Shown: in pieces, positions 1 to 9,926 of the stretch
How the letters are laid out: each line of letters opens with the position of its first letter
Position numbering within the stretch: the first letter of the stretch is position 1
Assembly: GCA_014905825.1 (NCBI GenBank)
Contig: JACGCN010000006.1
Location: forward strand, 1,054,001 to 1,118,000
DNA from: Lyophyllum atratum
Lineage: Eukaryota > Basidiomycota > Agaricomycetes > Agaricales > Lyophyllaceae
Direction of reading: 5' to 3'
Length of the DNA stretch: 64,000 nt
The notes under the pieces: generated by a model
Seen by the model: only the letters and a program-made list of their open reading frames with translations
The model's database searches: none
Told to the model about the DNA's origin: nothing
Program-made: the position numbers and the translations under genes

Positions 1-280
1 AGAGCATCGCAGGAACTGACATGGACGTTCGACATGGATGGATATATGAGTACACTACCAACTAATGTCGTTTCTAATTTCCCAGATTAAGCGGCATCAC
101 GACAGATAGTTCGTCAGATGACAGGGGCGATAAGTGGATTGCAACATTGCAAGTCCACACGGAGGAGTCTAACCTGGGGCATCAATGCTTCACATCTGGC
201 CTCACTAATCGCAAATATAGCAGCGCGTTATGGATTGCTCAGAATGTACACAAATCAAATAAACTCCACACTCGAACCGC

Positions 281-1160
281 TCAGTACGCCTTCTTGCCTG
301 CCGCAAGTTGTAGGTGAGCACTGTGCTCGTCGTAAGGGAACTTCGACACGGGGATCTCGCGCCACAGGTCAGGGGTAAGGAAGGCGTAGGTTTTGGTGAT
401 CTAAATGGGATTGAATCAACGAACTTGAGGTGATAGAACCAGATACATACGGCAGCAAAGGTAGCCTTCAAGAAGTTACCCATCGTCGCAGTTGAGCCAG
501 TGGACTGCGTGTAGCAATCCTCAACACCAGCGAGCTGTAGCAGACGTTTTGAGGCGGGGGCGGCGACGATACCGGTTCCACGAGGAGCAGGGATGAGACG
601 GCACATGACAGAGCCGACCTTGCCGCTGACCTTGGAAGGCACAGTATGCGGCTCACCAAGAGCAGCACCCCAGTAACCTCTCCGCACGGGGATGACGGAA
701 AGCTTGGCGAGGATGATAGCACCACGGATGGCGGTGGCGACTTCCTTGGCACACTTGACACCGAGACCAACGTGACCCTCGCTGTCACCGATAGCGACGA
801 AAGCCTTGAAGCGGGTGCGCTGACCAGCACGGGTCTGCTTCTGCACGGGCATGATCTTCATGACCTCGTCCTTGAGCTTGGGGAGGAAGAAGTCGATGAT
901 CTGGTACTCCTTGACAGGGAGAGAGAACAGGTAGATCTCCTCCATAGACTTGATTTTTCCATCTTTCACGAGACGACCCAATTTTGTGACGGGGACCCTG
1001 GGGGGTGAATTGGCAAAAATGGCGGGGGAACGTCCGCCGGTGGTGCTCACCATTCCTTCTCCTCATCTTTGCGTCCTCCACGGCGGGGGCCCCTACGGCC
1101 ACGGCCTCGATCTCCACGTCCGCGTCCAAATCCACCACGTCCTCGTGCAGCGTCAGCCAT
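281..1160 (-). CDS. RPS2: 40S ribosomal protein S2 (uS5)
   Basis: Small-subunit ribosomal protein uS5, part of the decoding and mRNA-entry region of the cytosolic ribosome. The start (1160-1158) opens a typical eukaryotic RGG-rich leader ([13 protein letters not shown]). A roughly 50-bp intron near 1000-1050 follows, then the S5 RNA-binding domain ([33 protein letters not shown]) and the S5 C-terminal domain ([33 protein letters not shown]). A second intron near 410-460 precedes the last exon ([20 protein letters not shown]), ending with TGA at 283-281. Length of about 260 residues fits the fungal family. No frame breaks are visible. It is transcribed divergently from the antizyme gene, about 465 bp between starts. 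Confidence 0.95.
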
Positions 1161-1624
1161 GTTGTATATTTGGCGAAGGGTTACTGTGAAGCAAGATGTG
1201 AGCTAAGGTCATCCGAACGGTTGATGCCCAATCCATCCAATTCTGCCATAGATTCCTTCAGAAAATCACATCTGAGGGCGTAGCGGATGCTGGAAACTGT
1301 CCAGGACTGGCAAGGGGCACGAAGAGAATACTCACAAGTCTTGAGGTCGCTGTCTCTGGCGGTGTTGAGCTCGCCCACACAAATTTGCTAACCCTCGAGT
1401 AGTGAGCACGTGAGCTTCTGGAGATTGCCGACGCCGTGAGCCACGGGGCCGTTGTTTGGCCATATTTGATTATAAAGGGTGAGACCCACAATTTGAGATT
1501 CCACCTTTGCACTCTACGCTCAAGGTCCGTTTCTTATCGCAGCGCTGACAGCACAATAACTGATGCAAGTACAGAATAAAGAATTCAGCTTAACCCCCTC
1601 ACAAATCTATCAAGTTGGCAGCTT
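1161..1624. promoter_or_regulatory. divergent promoter region RPS2 / antizyme
   Basis: This 464-bp gap separates the starts of RPS2 (-) and the antizyme gene (+), so it must carry both promoters and 5' leaders. On the minus strand a GTGAGT-like donor (forward actcac near 1331) suggests a leader intron in RPS2, common for fungal ribosomal protein genes. I see no recognised protein and no clear transcription-factor motif. The short minus-strand ORFs here look fortuitous. Confidence 0.4.
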
Positions 1625-2723
1625 ATGTCGTTGAATACCATGTCGACCATTTTAAAACAAAAATCTAGTCTTTGCCCCACGTTCGTCCTCATCTTCGTCA
1701 TTCGCCGTGCGCTAACCGTAATCCTCTATGATTCTGCAGCAACGGTCGTCAAACCGTTGGAGATGGGGCTTCTCTTCCTTTCGACATCGAGGCCAGTGTG
1801 CTTGCCGTGTGCCATCTTCAGGGCACCAACGACATGTACTACTACTCCACTACCTTCTCTGGGGGACCCGGGGTGAGTTTCGTTGTCCAGATCCATTCAT
1901 CTCAACAACTGACCCACCCTCTCCAGTGGCGTTTTTGACGCCCCTAAATCAAAATGCCCTCCAGACAGAGGGTCGTCGGACTGCGTGACAGGCAGCCCGG
2001 CGTCTATCTATTCTACTACTTCGAGCGATTCTCATTCTTCCTCGCCTGAATTCCACCATCCTTTAATTACCAAAGCCAGTAACTTGCCGCTTGCAAACAC
2101 CAACACCAACATCCACGACTTCACCAATTATTCTCACGCAATCTCACGCCCTCGAGCGATCCCCGTCAGAAACGCTTCCGACCTCTCAACACCGCCATTG
2201 ACCCCTGATGACGACGAAGACAGCGACTTTGGGAGCTTTGGGTCACGTTCCTCGTCTGCCGCCTCCAACAACACATCGCAGGAGAAGGACACTCTCGACT
2301 TTCTCATGAACTTGTTCCCCCATCACGGGCTTCAAGCGCTGCCATATGCCAGGAGGGTCTCCATTTCAGGCCCCCAACATGGGCGCGGCGTTTGACGGCA
2401 TCGTCCTGGAGCTCCCTGGCAAACCCAAGACACTCTATGTCGACGGCAAGAGTGCAGAGTCTGTCAGCCTTCGGGAAAGGTGCGTCAGTATGTTTACACA
2501 TCGCTGGAGTGGGAACTGACTGCTGGTGGGATCAGCATCGTCGCCCTCTTGGATCTGGCCGATGAGAGTCTTGGGTGTTCCACCCTCGTTATTGTCCTGG
2601 AGCGCGTGTCCCCGAATCTTGGCGCACTCCTGCATTCCCTCTATGTACGTCGGCGGGACTGTCGTCACCAAGCCTGTGTTCCAGGTCGATCCCGCCTTTG
2701 TTCTTGTCGGGCTCGAGATTTGA
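1625..2723 (+). CDS. OAZ: Ornithine decarboxylase antizyme, decoded by +1 ribosomal frameshift
   Basis: Antizyme binds ornithine decarboxylase, targets it to the proteasome and limits polyamine synthesis. My model is 1625-1680, 1740-1872, 1927-2479 and 2536-2723. ORF1 ends ...YYYSTTFSGGPGWRF at TTT-TGA (1933-1938). Skipping T1936 opens ORF2 (DAPKSKCPPD...), which contains the antizyme core: ELPGKPKTLYVDGKS, then SIVALLDLADESLGC, then LERVSPNLGALLHSL and MYVGGTVVTKPVFQV, ending FVLVGLEI. This matches the family pattern in which polyamines stimulate the shift. Introns are 1681-1739 (with a CTAAC branch motif), 1873-1926 and 2480-2535. Two further one-base breaks in ORF2 (G at 2369/2370, T2642) fit no intron and may be sequence errors. 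Identification is strong; the exact ORF1 start is inferred. Confidence 0.88.
1933..1939 (+). promoter_or_regulatory. +1 programmed frameshift site TTT-TGA-C
   Basis: The sense codon TTT is followed by the ORF1 stop TGA and then C. Reading TTT and then GAC moves ribosomes into the long ORF2. TTT-TGA is one of the shift contexts known from antizyme mRNAs, for example in nematodes; TCC-TGA is the common alternative. The site lies 7 bases into the third exon, so it is only formed after splicing of the 1873-1926 intron. Confidence 0.82.
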
Positions 2724-3060
2724 AAGAATCCGCCCTATATTTCTTTCATGAATCGTGTTGCGTTGTTGTTGTGTTTCTGTTTGCTTGAGGCCAAATGTTT
2801 CTACTCTTTTTACGTTTCCTGACAGTGCTGTATTCACTTCGTACTACGTCTTCAAGAATGAGATATTTTTATACATGCAAAACCATGAGTGCTTCGTAGT
2901 AAGTTACATTGAGCGTCTGGTAAAATGGTAAGGCTCCAAAGTGGCTGGGTCAGGTACTCGTTTCCTGCAAGATTGATCAATACATGTAGCGCTACATTGT
3001 CCAAAAAAAAAGAGTCCGTCTCCAGCTGAACACGGTTACATGATGGTGCAGCCTTCGTCC
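2724..3060. other. convergent intergenic region
   Basis: 3' flanks of the antizyme (+) and Smr (-) genes meet here. I see AT-rich sequence and an A9 run near 3004, but no gene, RNA or repeat. Confidence 0.5.
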
Positions 3061-4075
3061 TTACGCTCGAGTACGGCGCGTGATTTCGTCAGATCCGACA
3101 CCTCTATCGCCGCCCGAGTTAATTTGCACTATGAGAACACCGGCGTTCTGGGGATCGAGTTCTGCGCGCAATTGATGCCTGGTGTTGATATGTAAGAGAC
3201 ATGCAGCGTCTGGGTAGGTCATGAACGCACTTTTGCATCAATTCTTCGATGGCTGGTTTTATCTTCGCATGAACCACCTTTGGAGTGCAGGCCCTTGCCT
3301 GTGCAGACTTGAGACAATGATTGTTCGAGATGAAAAAGTACGGACCAACGATGAGGTGGATCTCGGAAACACCTCTCTGTTTCGCGTCCTGGATGGCCTG
3401 GTCGGTACGCAGTATAGCTTCCTTGACATAGAGGCCATGCAAGTCAATTTCGCCAGGTTTGCTATCCTTTGACTACGGTCAGGTGTGAATCGGGAGCGAC
3501 AAGATCATGCAGACCTTGTTATTCTCTATACAAGGGTGTTCAGTTATCATTAGCCGGGCACAAGACAACATACTATGTACCAATGAAAATCCAATCGGCC
3601 GCTTGCTTGTTCACTGTCTTGCATTTTCCGTTGATGCTCCTTTCCGCGATTGGAGAGCGCCTTGGCCTCGGCGCCGTCTCCTCGGGAGTAGGCCTGGTGG
3701 CTCTGCTCGAAACACTTCGCCATGGAATCGCCCTCCTCGTTAGCGCGTGCGCGTAGCCCGGTATAGTGTTCATTGCTCTGATTGAGCTGGTTGAGGTCCT
3801 GGATAGGATCGCGTGTTGATAATGGAAGGAGAAAAATGGGTTGGAGAACGAACCTCGTATTGCTGTGGGTGAGATTGGGAAGTTGGCTTGTAGCCTTGTT
3901 GCTGTGGCTTGTGGGGGTAAGTGGGCTTTGGGTGGTATGGTTGCTGGGGGTATTGCTGTTGTGGGTATTGCTGTTGTGGGTATTGCTGATGGTGCTGGGG
4001 TACTTGCTGCGGTGGTTTCGCGTCGGAAGGACCGCAGAAGAGATTGATTATCGCCTTGAATATCTGCGAGAACAT
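3061..4075 (-). CDS. Smr-domain protein with N-terminal DUF1771-like region
   Basis: Family members carry a DUF1771 helical region followed by an Smr domain, which in relatives binds or nicks nucleic acid; the role here is not known. Exon 1 (4075 down to about 3853) begins MFSQIFKAIINLF and has a glutamine/proline-rich tract with repeated YPQQQ. Exon 2 carries the DUF1771-like part (YTGLRARANEEGDSMAKCF, then NKQAADWIF). The Smr core follows: GEIDLHGLYVKEAI, SEIHLIVG, then KGLHSK and AKIKPAIEEL. The last exon ends in AELDPQNAGVLIVQIN and a TAA at 3063-3061. Four or five short introns are needed. Two one-base frame breaks (about 3607-3621 and 3273-3279) interrupt conserved blocks. Confidence 0.8.
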
Positions 4076-4167
4076 GGTGGTACCTCCAAGTGCTTACGTA
4101 ATGAAAGACAGAACGGTCGTTGCTGCGTTTGAGTGTCTTGTCATTAATATTCACATTTTACGCAGCC
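4076..4167. promoter_or_regulatory. 92-bp divergent promoter
   Basis: Only 92 bp separate the ATG codons of the Smr gene (-) and the cysteine-rich membrane protein (+). The two transcripts must share or overlap promoter and leader elements. No distinct TATA box is visible. Confidence 0.5.
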
Positions 4168-5556
4168 ATGCACCTTCTGTCCCTCACACTCCTTTTCTTT
4201 TCTTCGTACTCCCTTGTACACGCTGGCACTGCCAATGTCGGCAGCGCCTGCAACCAGGCCGAAAATCGTCTGCAAGCCGGCACTTATCAGTTCTGGAGCG
4301 AGTGCGACTCCCAGAGCTATTGTGGGTCCGACGGAAAGTGCGCTCAGAAGCGCTGTAGAAAAGACGATTTTCCCTTCGGCTACCAGCCAGGGGACAAGCT
4401 GCCGGACAAATGCCCAAAAGGCCAGTTCTGCCCAGATGAGGAGGACAACTGTCAAGCTATCCTCCCTGTGGGTAGCGATTGCCAGCTTAATCGTGACGGT
4501 GCACAGCGTCCTTATCCGTGCGTTAGGTCTCACCCTGATATTCCTTCCAGACCAGTGCGAAGGACCTCCCAACTTCAAGGAGCTGGCCGATACTTCTGGC
4601 CGAGGGCTTAACGTCAATGGCTCCATCTGTCTTCTCAACAAGTGCATGTATGTTGCCTCGACCTCCTCTCCTATGGACTAGTCAGACTTAGGTTACATAT
4701 CAGGTGGGCGAATATAACGCTAGGTGTTGGTTGTCTTGTCGAGAACACGCCATACACTGCTTACGGTGCCGACGGCGAGTTCATCGACATCGTGTCTCGG
4801 TCCGTTGAGTATTACTTGTACAGAGTTACGTGTCTAACTTTTGCGCAGAGGCAACTGCCAATTGGGTATGTACTGCGACGGCACTCAAAAGGTCTGCATG
4901 GCGGAGAAGAATCTAGCAGAAGCCTGTACTGCTGATAAGGAGTTGGTGTGCATTGACCTCGATCATACACTGAGACTGATTATGATATTCCAGATGTTCA
5001 TCATGGAACTGTCTGGCTTCTGGGGTTTGTGGCATCAGCGAAGCAACTCCTCACCACTTTGCCATCTGGGTTTATATTGTGGTTGGCCTTGGAATCTTTG
5101 GTGGTATGCTCAACATCCGATGTCTCAGTACACTATTAACGTAATTGACAGGAATGTTTGGGACCCTTTTTGCTCTCTTCTTCACCCACAGGAAACAGCG
5201 CGACGAAGAGCGTGAGAAGCGCCTCCAATACTGGCGCGAACAGGTGTGCTTTCTTGCCCAATCACGTATCACATCGTGTTCTAAAACCTCCTCAGAACGC
5301 TTTCCATCAAAATCTGCTACAGATGAGGGAAACCGCTCGTGCGTCCATCCTCTCATTGCCTGGAAACGGGAATAGCCCGCGGAGCACAATGTATAGCCGT
5401 GACGGGGCTTATACAGATGATGCACAGGCCCCGATCCTCGCAAACGCGGCTCCCAAAGCTTCGGGACTGCGACACTACCTTGCGGATGACGGGAGCTCCG
5501 AATTTGATGACGGATTGATGATGCAAGGGCGACAAGGGCACGAGAACCGGTTCTGA
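4168..5556 (+). CDS. Cysteine-rich single-pass membrane protein with signal peptide
   Basis: I do not recognise a named family. The start at 4168 gives a signal peptide (MHLLSLTLLFFSSYSLVHA) that is probably cleaved. The extracellular part is rich in paired cysteines (SACNQAENR, CDSQSYCGSDGKCAQKRC, CPKGQFCPDEEDNC, then GNCQLGMYCDGTQKVC and CLASGVCG), suggesting several small disulfide-bonded modules. One transmembrane segment (FAIWVYIVVGLGIFG plus FGTLFALFF) is followed by a basic stop-transfer (THRKQRDEEREKR) and a roughly 100-residue polar tail ending HENRF. About six introns of roughly 50 bp are needed, and all junctions keep frame. The layout suggests a type I surface protein; its ligand is unknown. 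Confidence 0.72.
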
Positions 5557-5740
5557 GGAAGACATGGATGGTTATTATACTAGTTACTCGCGTATAATCT
5601 GTGTAGAATATCATCTCTACGGACATTTGGCGATTTGATACCGCTTTCTATGATACGTCACTACTAAAAAGGAGATTTTCCCAAGATGGTAGTCTATTTT
5701 TCCCGCCGCAGTGTCAACTTGCTCTCCACCACCCATTTCG

Positions 5741-6783
5741 ATGACCTCCATATCTTCGATAGAGACAGTCACTCCCGCCACTCTGTCCTCTCTACCCAGC
5801 TCGCCTTCAGCCAGCCATGAACGCACGTTCCTTGCCGACAGCGGCTCAGCCAACTTCAAGGGCAAACAGAGAGAGGTGGATCTCGGTTACGATGACTTCC
5901 AGGGCGATGAACCGGTGCAGTCGCCGGACAGCTCGTCCTATCCCCCCACAAATGACGAGGCAGCAGAGACACGTCGGATTGAAGAGGCAAGTCGCGTTCG
6001 CCTATACATATGGAGACACACTTGACCCGGCTTTTGAACTCGACAGAATCTCAGAAAATGGGAAACCGTCGAGCGACAGAGGAGAAAGGCAGCACGAGAA
6101 TCTGCGCAATCGTCACCATCGCTTGTCGGTGACGTCTCACGGAGAGCGAGTCTCTTGTGGTCTGGAAACCGGTCGAGGCATAAAAACGACAGCAGCCTGG
6201 GCAATCATGTCGCCCTTCGATCCCAGGAGAACATCAATGCCGTTCCTCTCGACGATATAAACGCCACCCCTACCCCCAGCCCTACTGCTAGCCCGTCACA
6301 GTCTCCACCACGCAGAGACTCTGCGGACGCACAGGACCCGTTTGCTAATCCATCGGAGCCTCTGTCCCCTTTTGCCGACCCGCACCAGCGCACGGCAGTC
6401 ATGAGTCCATCGGCGGATAGCCCTTCCACAACGCTGCAATCGACTCATGTATCTGGTCGCCCTGCCTTGCTCCCAGCAGCCTCCTCTTCGTTTACTAGGG
6501 CTCCACCCGCGCCTCCGATGCCATTAGGGCTTGCCTCCACCGCGCACCCCCCCTCCGCCTCTAGATACCGCCCCAACGCCTACGTCTCCGCCGTACATCG
6601 TCAAGGTCTGCTGATAGCGCCCGTGACCCACCGAAGGAAACCAGGTGGTGGCACGACTGGCTTTGCGGATGTGGGGAAGGTCCTGACCGCGGGGGCGATT
6701 ACCAAGTATGTCGCACCTTACTCTCTTCTCTTCGTTTAACTCATGCTCAACGTGTTACAGGCAGGTCGCACAAATCCTTTTGA
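5741..6783 (+). CDS. Hypothetical Ser/Pro-rich protein with a GC-AG intron
   Basis: Not recognised. The ATG at 5741 opens a low-complexity acidic/serine-rich N terminus (MTSISSIETVTPATLSSLPS) that reaches RRIEE. A GCAAGT donor with an acceptor near 6047 then joins in frame to a basic helix (NLRKWETVERQRRKAARES). A long Pro/Ser/Ala-rich segment follows (NATPTPSPTASPSQSPPR, DPFANPSEPLSPFADP), ending VGKVLTAGAITK. A last intron (6706 to 6764) probably leads to a short SHKSF tail and TGA at 6781-6783; a different acceptor would extend the reading frame to 6944. It is probably an intrinsically disordered regulatory or cytoskeletal protein, but this is inference only. Confidence 0.55.
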
Positions 6784-7202
6784 ATAACCGATGCTTGTTG
6801 CTTAATTTATGTGTGCATTTCGATTTGGCACGACCATCCACATGCCATCGTATCTGTTCCTTGATTCATGTTGGGACATTTCTTTCATTCATGTATATTT
6901 CTCGCATTCACGACGTACATCTCATATTGCTGTTTTGCAACTGACCTCCTTCATAACACGACACCACGATTCATCTAGAGGACTGTAATACCGTAATACT
7001 ATCTGCTTCCTTTCCACTGACCACCCACGTAACACAGTGTGAACCTTAACAATAATAGCAAAGAGTTCCCGGCCACGAGGCCGCGAAAGCCTATGTTATT
7101 GAACTGGGTGGGGAAAGTGGACCGCTGTTGGCGGCGCGGGCTCCTCATGAATACCCTGATACGGGACAGCCCAAGTCCGGCTGCCGCTCTAATTCTTCCT
7201 CG
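6784..7202. other. convergent intergenic region
   Basis: 3' flanks of the preceding (+) gene and the antiporter gene (-) meet here. Nothing recognisable is present. The small ORFs in it are not supported by codon pattern or homology. Confidence 0.45.
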
Positions 7203-9232
7203 TCAACAGTTTGTGGGGGGACCTTCCAAGTTCACTGGAGCAGAAATCGTCCGAGAAGTGATAGTCTGAGATGGACTCCCCGTTGGAGCATGGCGAATTC
7301 CGATCAACCAGTCCGGGTTCATATTCGTTAGGGTGTTGGTCAGAGTCATCGTATTTCTGCCGAGGGAGAAAAAGGGGATGGAGAGGCCGTCTGGTAAAAG
7401 ACTTGTCAATTGGACACGACGGGGATCGAAGAGCATTCGTACGGATGATGATGGAACATAGGACCACAAAGGCAACGATCGGCTCGAGGTATGCCGCTAA
7501 AAGCTCCTGTTGGTCGCGCGGTGGATTTTGGGGAGTTGGCAACTTGTGCAAAGCTAGGGATGCGATGAAAATGGCACCGACACCCATCTGCGAAATGTGT
7601 AAGACGAAAGCATGGAGCTCATGTCAAGACTTACAGGACCTGTCAAACATAGTAAGTTGATACATCGCACAGTAGAACATCCAATCACTGCATACCGAAA
7701 TGACCAGAGAAGAGCGCCTCACGCCAGGTTTTGATTTCTGGGATCCACTTGTAGAGAGCTAGGATGGCCGGAATGCGCCGGAGAGCGAGGATTGCGACGA
7801 AAAGAACGACCAGACGCCAAGGAAAGATACCAAGCTCGGGATTGTTGAAAGAGTCGAAGGGCATCCAGGCACCGATGTACACAAAACAAGCACAGTTGAG
7901 AACAAGGTCGATCACTGAAGCAAAAAGTTCGCCTTCGGTTTGATCATTGAAATCGCCGTCCCACGAGATGGCACTGCCTAAGGGAATGAATACTGTTAAA
8001 ATCAAAATACAATCAAATTCGAGGAATGTTAGTTACCGGCTGCGAAGGCGGCTAGGAGGTCGTCACTGCCAATTGTACTGACCACTCCCGAGGTGAAGAC
8101 AGCGAGGGCAAGATACTGAGCGACGTAGGATTCCCGATCGATGTATCCACGTTTGTTCGAGAACTTCATTAGGTGAGAGAACATGAGACCTAGGACAAAT
8201 GATAAGAAGCCAATAGTAAGAATTACGATTATAATTACCTAGGAGAGCGCCGATGACAGTGCCCATGATCACTTGGTCTATAAGGAAAATTGTGAGATGA
8301 AGTCAAGTAACACAGAAAAGACCCACAAAGCCAGCCGATAAGGAACCAATGACCGACAGCAGCGCGTCTTGTGGAATCCAGAGTGAGGTATAGAGCAATA
8401 GTCAAGAATGGGAAGGCGAGCCCATCATTTGCTGCCGATTCCGCAGATAGAATTTGACGCAGGTTGAGAGGAACATGCTTTTTGGCGTACTTGCCGCCTG
8501 ATATGTAATGTTAAGGCTGCGATCACAAAAGAGACCGAACGGACTGGCCTACTATTGCCGCACAGATGATAGGGTCAGTGGGCGTCAGGCATGAGGCAAT
8601 GGCAAGGCATGAGATGAAGTTTAGTTGTGGAAATAAGCCAAAAATAACGCCTGCACCAAGAGTTCAAAAGGTAGAGCCATCTTAATATTGAAATGGGAAC
8701 TTACTAGATACGACGACCCAGCCAATGGCCATGGTCGGGACGACCATGACAAGGAGGCTCTTTGCGTGCTTTGCCATATATGATTTAGGGAGCTCGACTC
8801 CGATGGCGAATAGGCCTGTGGCTAGCACAATGCGCATTATCTCCCGAGTAAGAAATATTGTATTTGTTCCCCATGACCGTGGATCGAAGAGACCGGCGAC
8901 ATGGGGGCCCATCAGGACACCAAAAGCAGTTCCCAGTACCACTTCATTGATGTAGAACTGGGAGGGCCTGTAAGCTGCGGATTTCGGAAGGTATGAAGGT
9001 ACGACTCACCCGTTCCTTCACGAGCAGCGAGAACATGGAAAACTGTGTTTCCGGATCATTAGGACTTGGAATGAGTAGAGTATATTGGGGCACGCGACAT
9101 GAAAACTGACCGCCACGACGAAACCGCCTAAGCATATGTAGGCCAACCCAGGGGCGGTGACCTTGATCAGCAAGTGGGTGAGTGGCAGGCTAGAAAGGAT
9201 GGGCCACGGACTTCGAGCAATTTCATGACCAT
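7203..9232 (-). CDS. NHA1: Na+/H+ antiporter, Nha1/Sod2 type (CPA1 family)
   Basis: Plasma-membrane alkali-cation/proton exchanger. Reassembled exons give the family landmarks in order: VTAPGLAYICLGGFVV, TAFGVLMGPHVAGLFDPRSW, CLTPTDPIICAAIVGG (ion-site TDP motif), SAESAANDGLAFPFL (ND motif), SGVVSTIGSDDLLAAFAAG, AISWDGDFNDQTEGELFASV, then FSGHFG with MGVGAIFIASLA, and IIIHGLSIPFFSLGR. The protein stops soon after (GPPTNC, TGA at 7205-7203). It therefore lacks the long cytosolic tail of yeast Nha1 and is closer to short Sod2-like forms. About nine introns are required. The first exon (MVMKLLE) and its junction to VTAPG are uncertain. The minus-strand coding ends about 420 bp from the preceding gene. 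Confidence 0.88.
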
Positions 9233-9926
9233 GTCAGTGACAATGTCAGTAACTTGATGTGGAGGGAGCTGGGTGGCAATCCTTTACATCATGACCCGGA
9301 CTGCACCGTCGTTGATTTTATGGAAGCGCCGAGGTCAGGGTTCGAACGTGCGCTTTGGAAGAAAAGCCTTGGGTGTTTGATTCTGATGACTTCATTTACG
9401 TAGAATTTCTAATTCGTTCATTTCGTCAAACCTAATGCTATAATGTGCCTAGAGGACTCGTGCTGCACGACAACTTCAAGAGTCCTCACATAGGGGTCGC
9501 GACACCTGCAAAAGTATCACCAATGTTGTTGACGAATCACAAAAATATACTATCATCATTGTTATAAGGTCAGCTACCGGAGACTGGGGATGACTGATCT
9601 GTAACCATAAGACTGTGTGGTCTGTCTGCGAGGATGTTGATAGCGCCGCTTAGAGTATTCAAATTTGCCCTTAGGCTGCATTTTAATTGGACCGTACGTA
9701 GAGCAGTGCAACCAAAGCCCTGATTTGAGCTTGAGATAGAGTAGATAAACTAGGAGGCAATCCTAGGCAATCCTCGTGGTATCTCGGGCCGGATCACGAG
9801 ATAGGACACGTCCAGATGGACGCGATGTCACGAGGCGACATTCGGGCGACGGGCGATATGATCGGTTCCTGAATTGGCAACTACATAAATCGGGCTCCTG
9901 CTCACTTGGTACCGAAGTTCATAACC
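9233..9926. promoter_or_regulatory. divergent intergenic region antiporter / bleomycin hydrolase
   Basis: About 690 bp lie between two divergent starts. I see no gene, RNA or repeat. It presumably holds both promoters. One ORF overlapping 9776-10303 is a shadow of the bleomycin hydrolase exon. Confidence 0.4.

Noticed and set aside
646..1008. Plus-strand ORF of 120 codons opposite RPS2
   Set aside because: Antisense shadow of a highly conserved ribosomal protein gene.
1181..1512. Minus-strand ORFs upstream of RPS2
   Set aside because: They lie in the promoter/leader of RPS2 and have no recognisable protein; splice-like motifs suggest a leader intron instead.
2369..2370. A second programmed frameshift in antizyme
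   Set aside because: The context TCA-G-GCC does not involve a stop or slippery codon, and similar one-base breaks occur in unrelated genes, so an error is more likely.
3782..4132. Plus-strand hydrophobic ORF (LLLWVLLLWVL)
   Set aside because: Antisense of the repeated CAGCAATACCC segment coding the glutamine/proline tract of the Smr protein.
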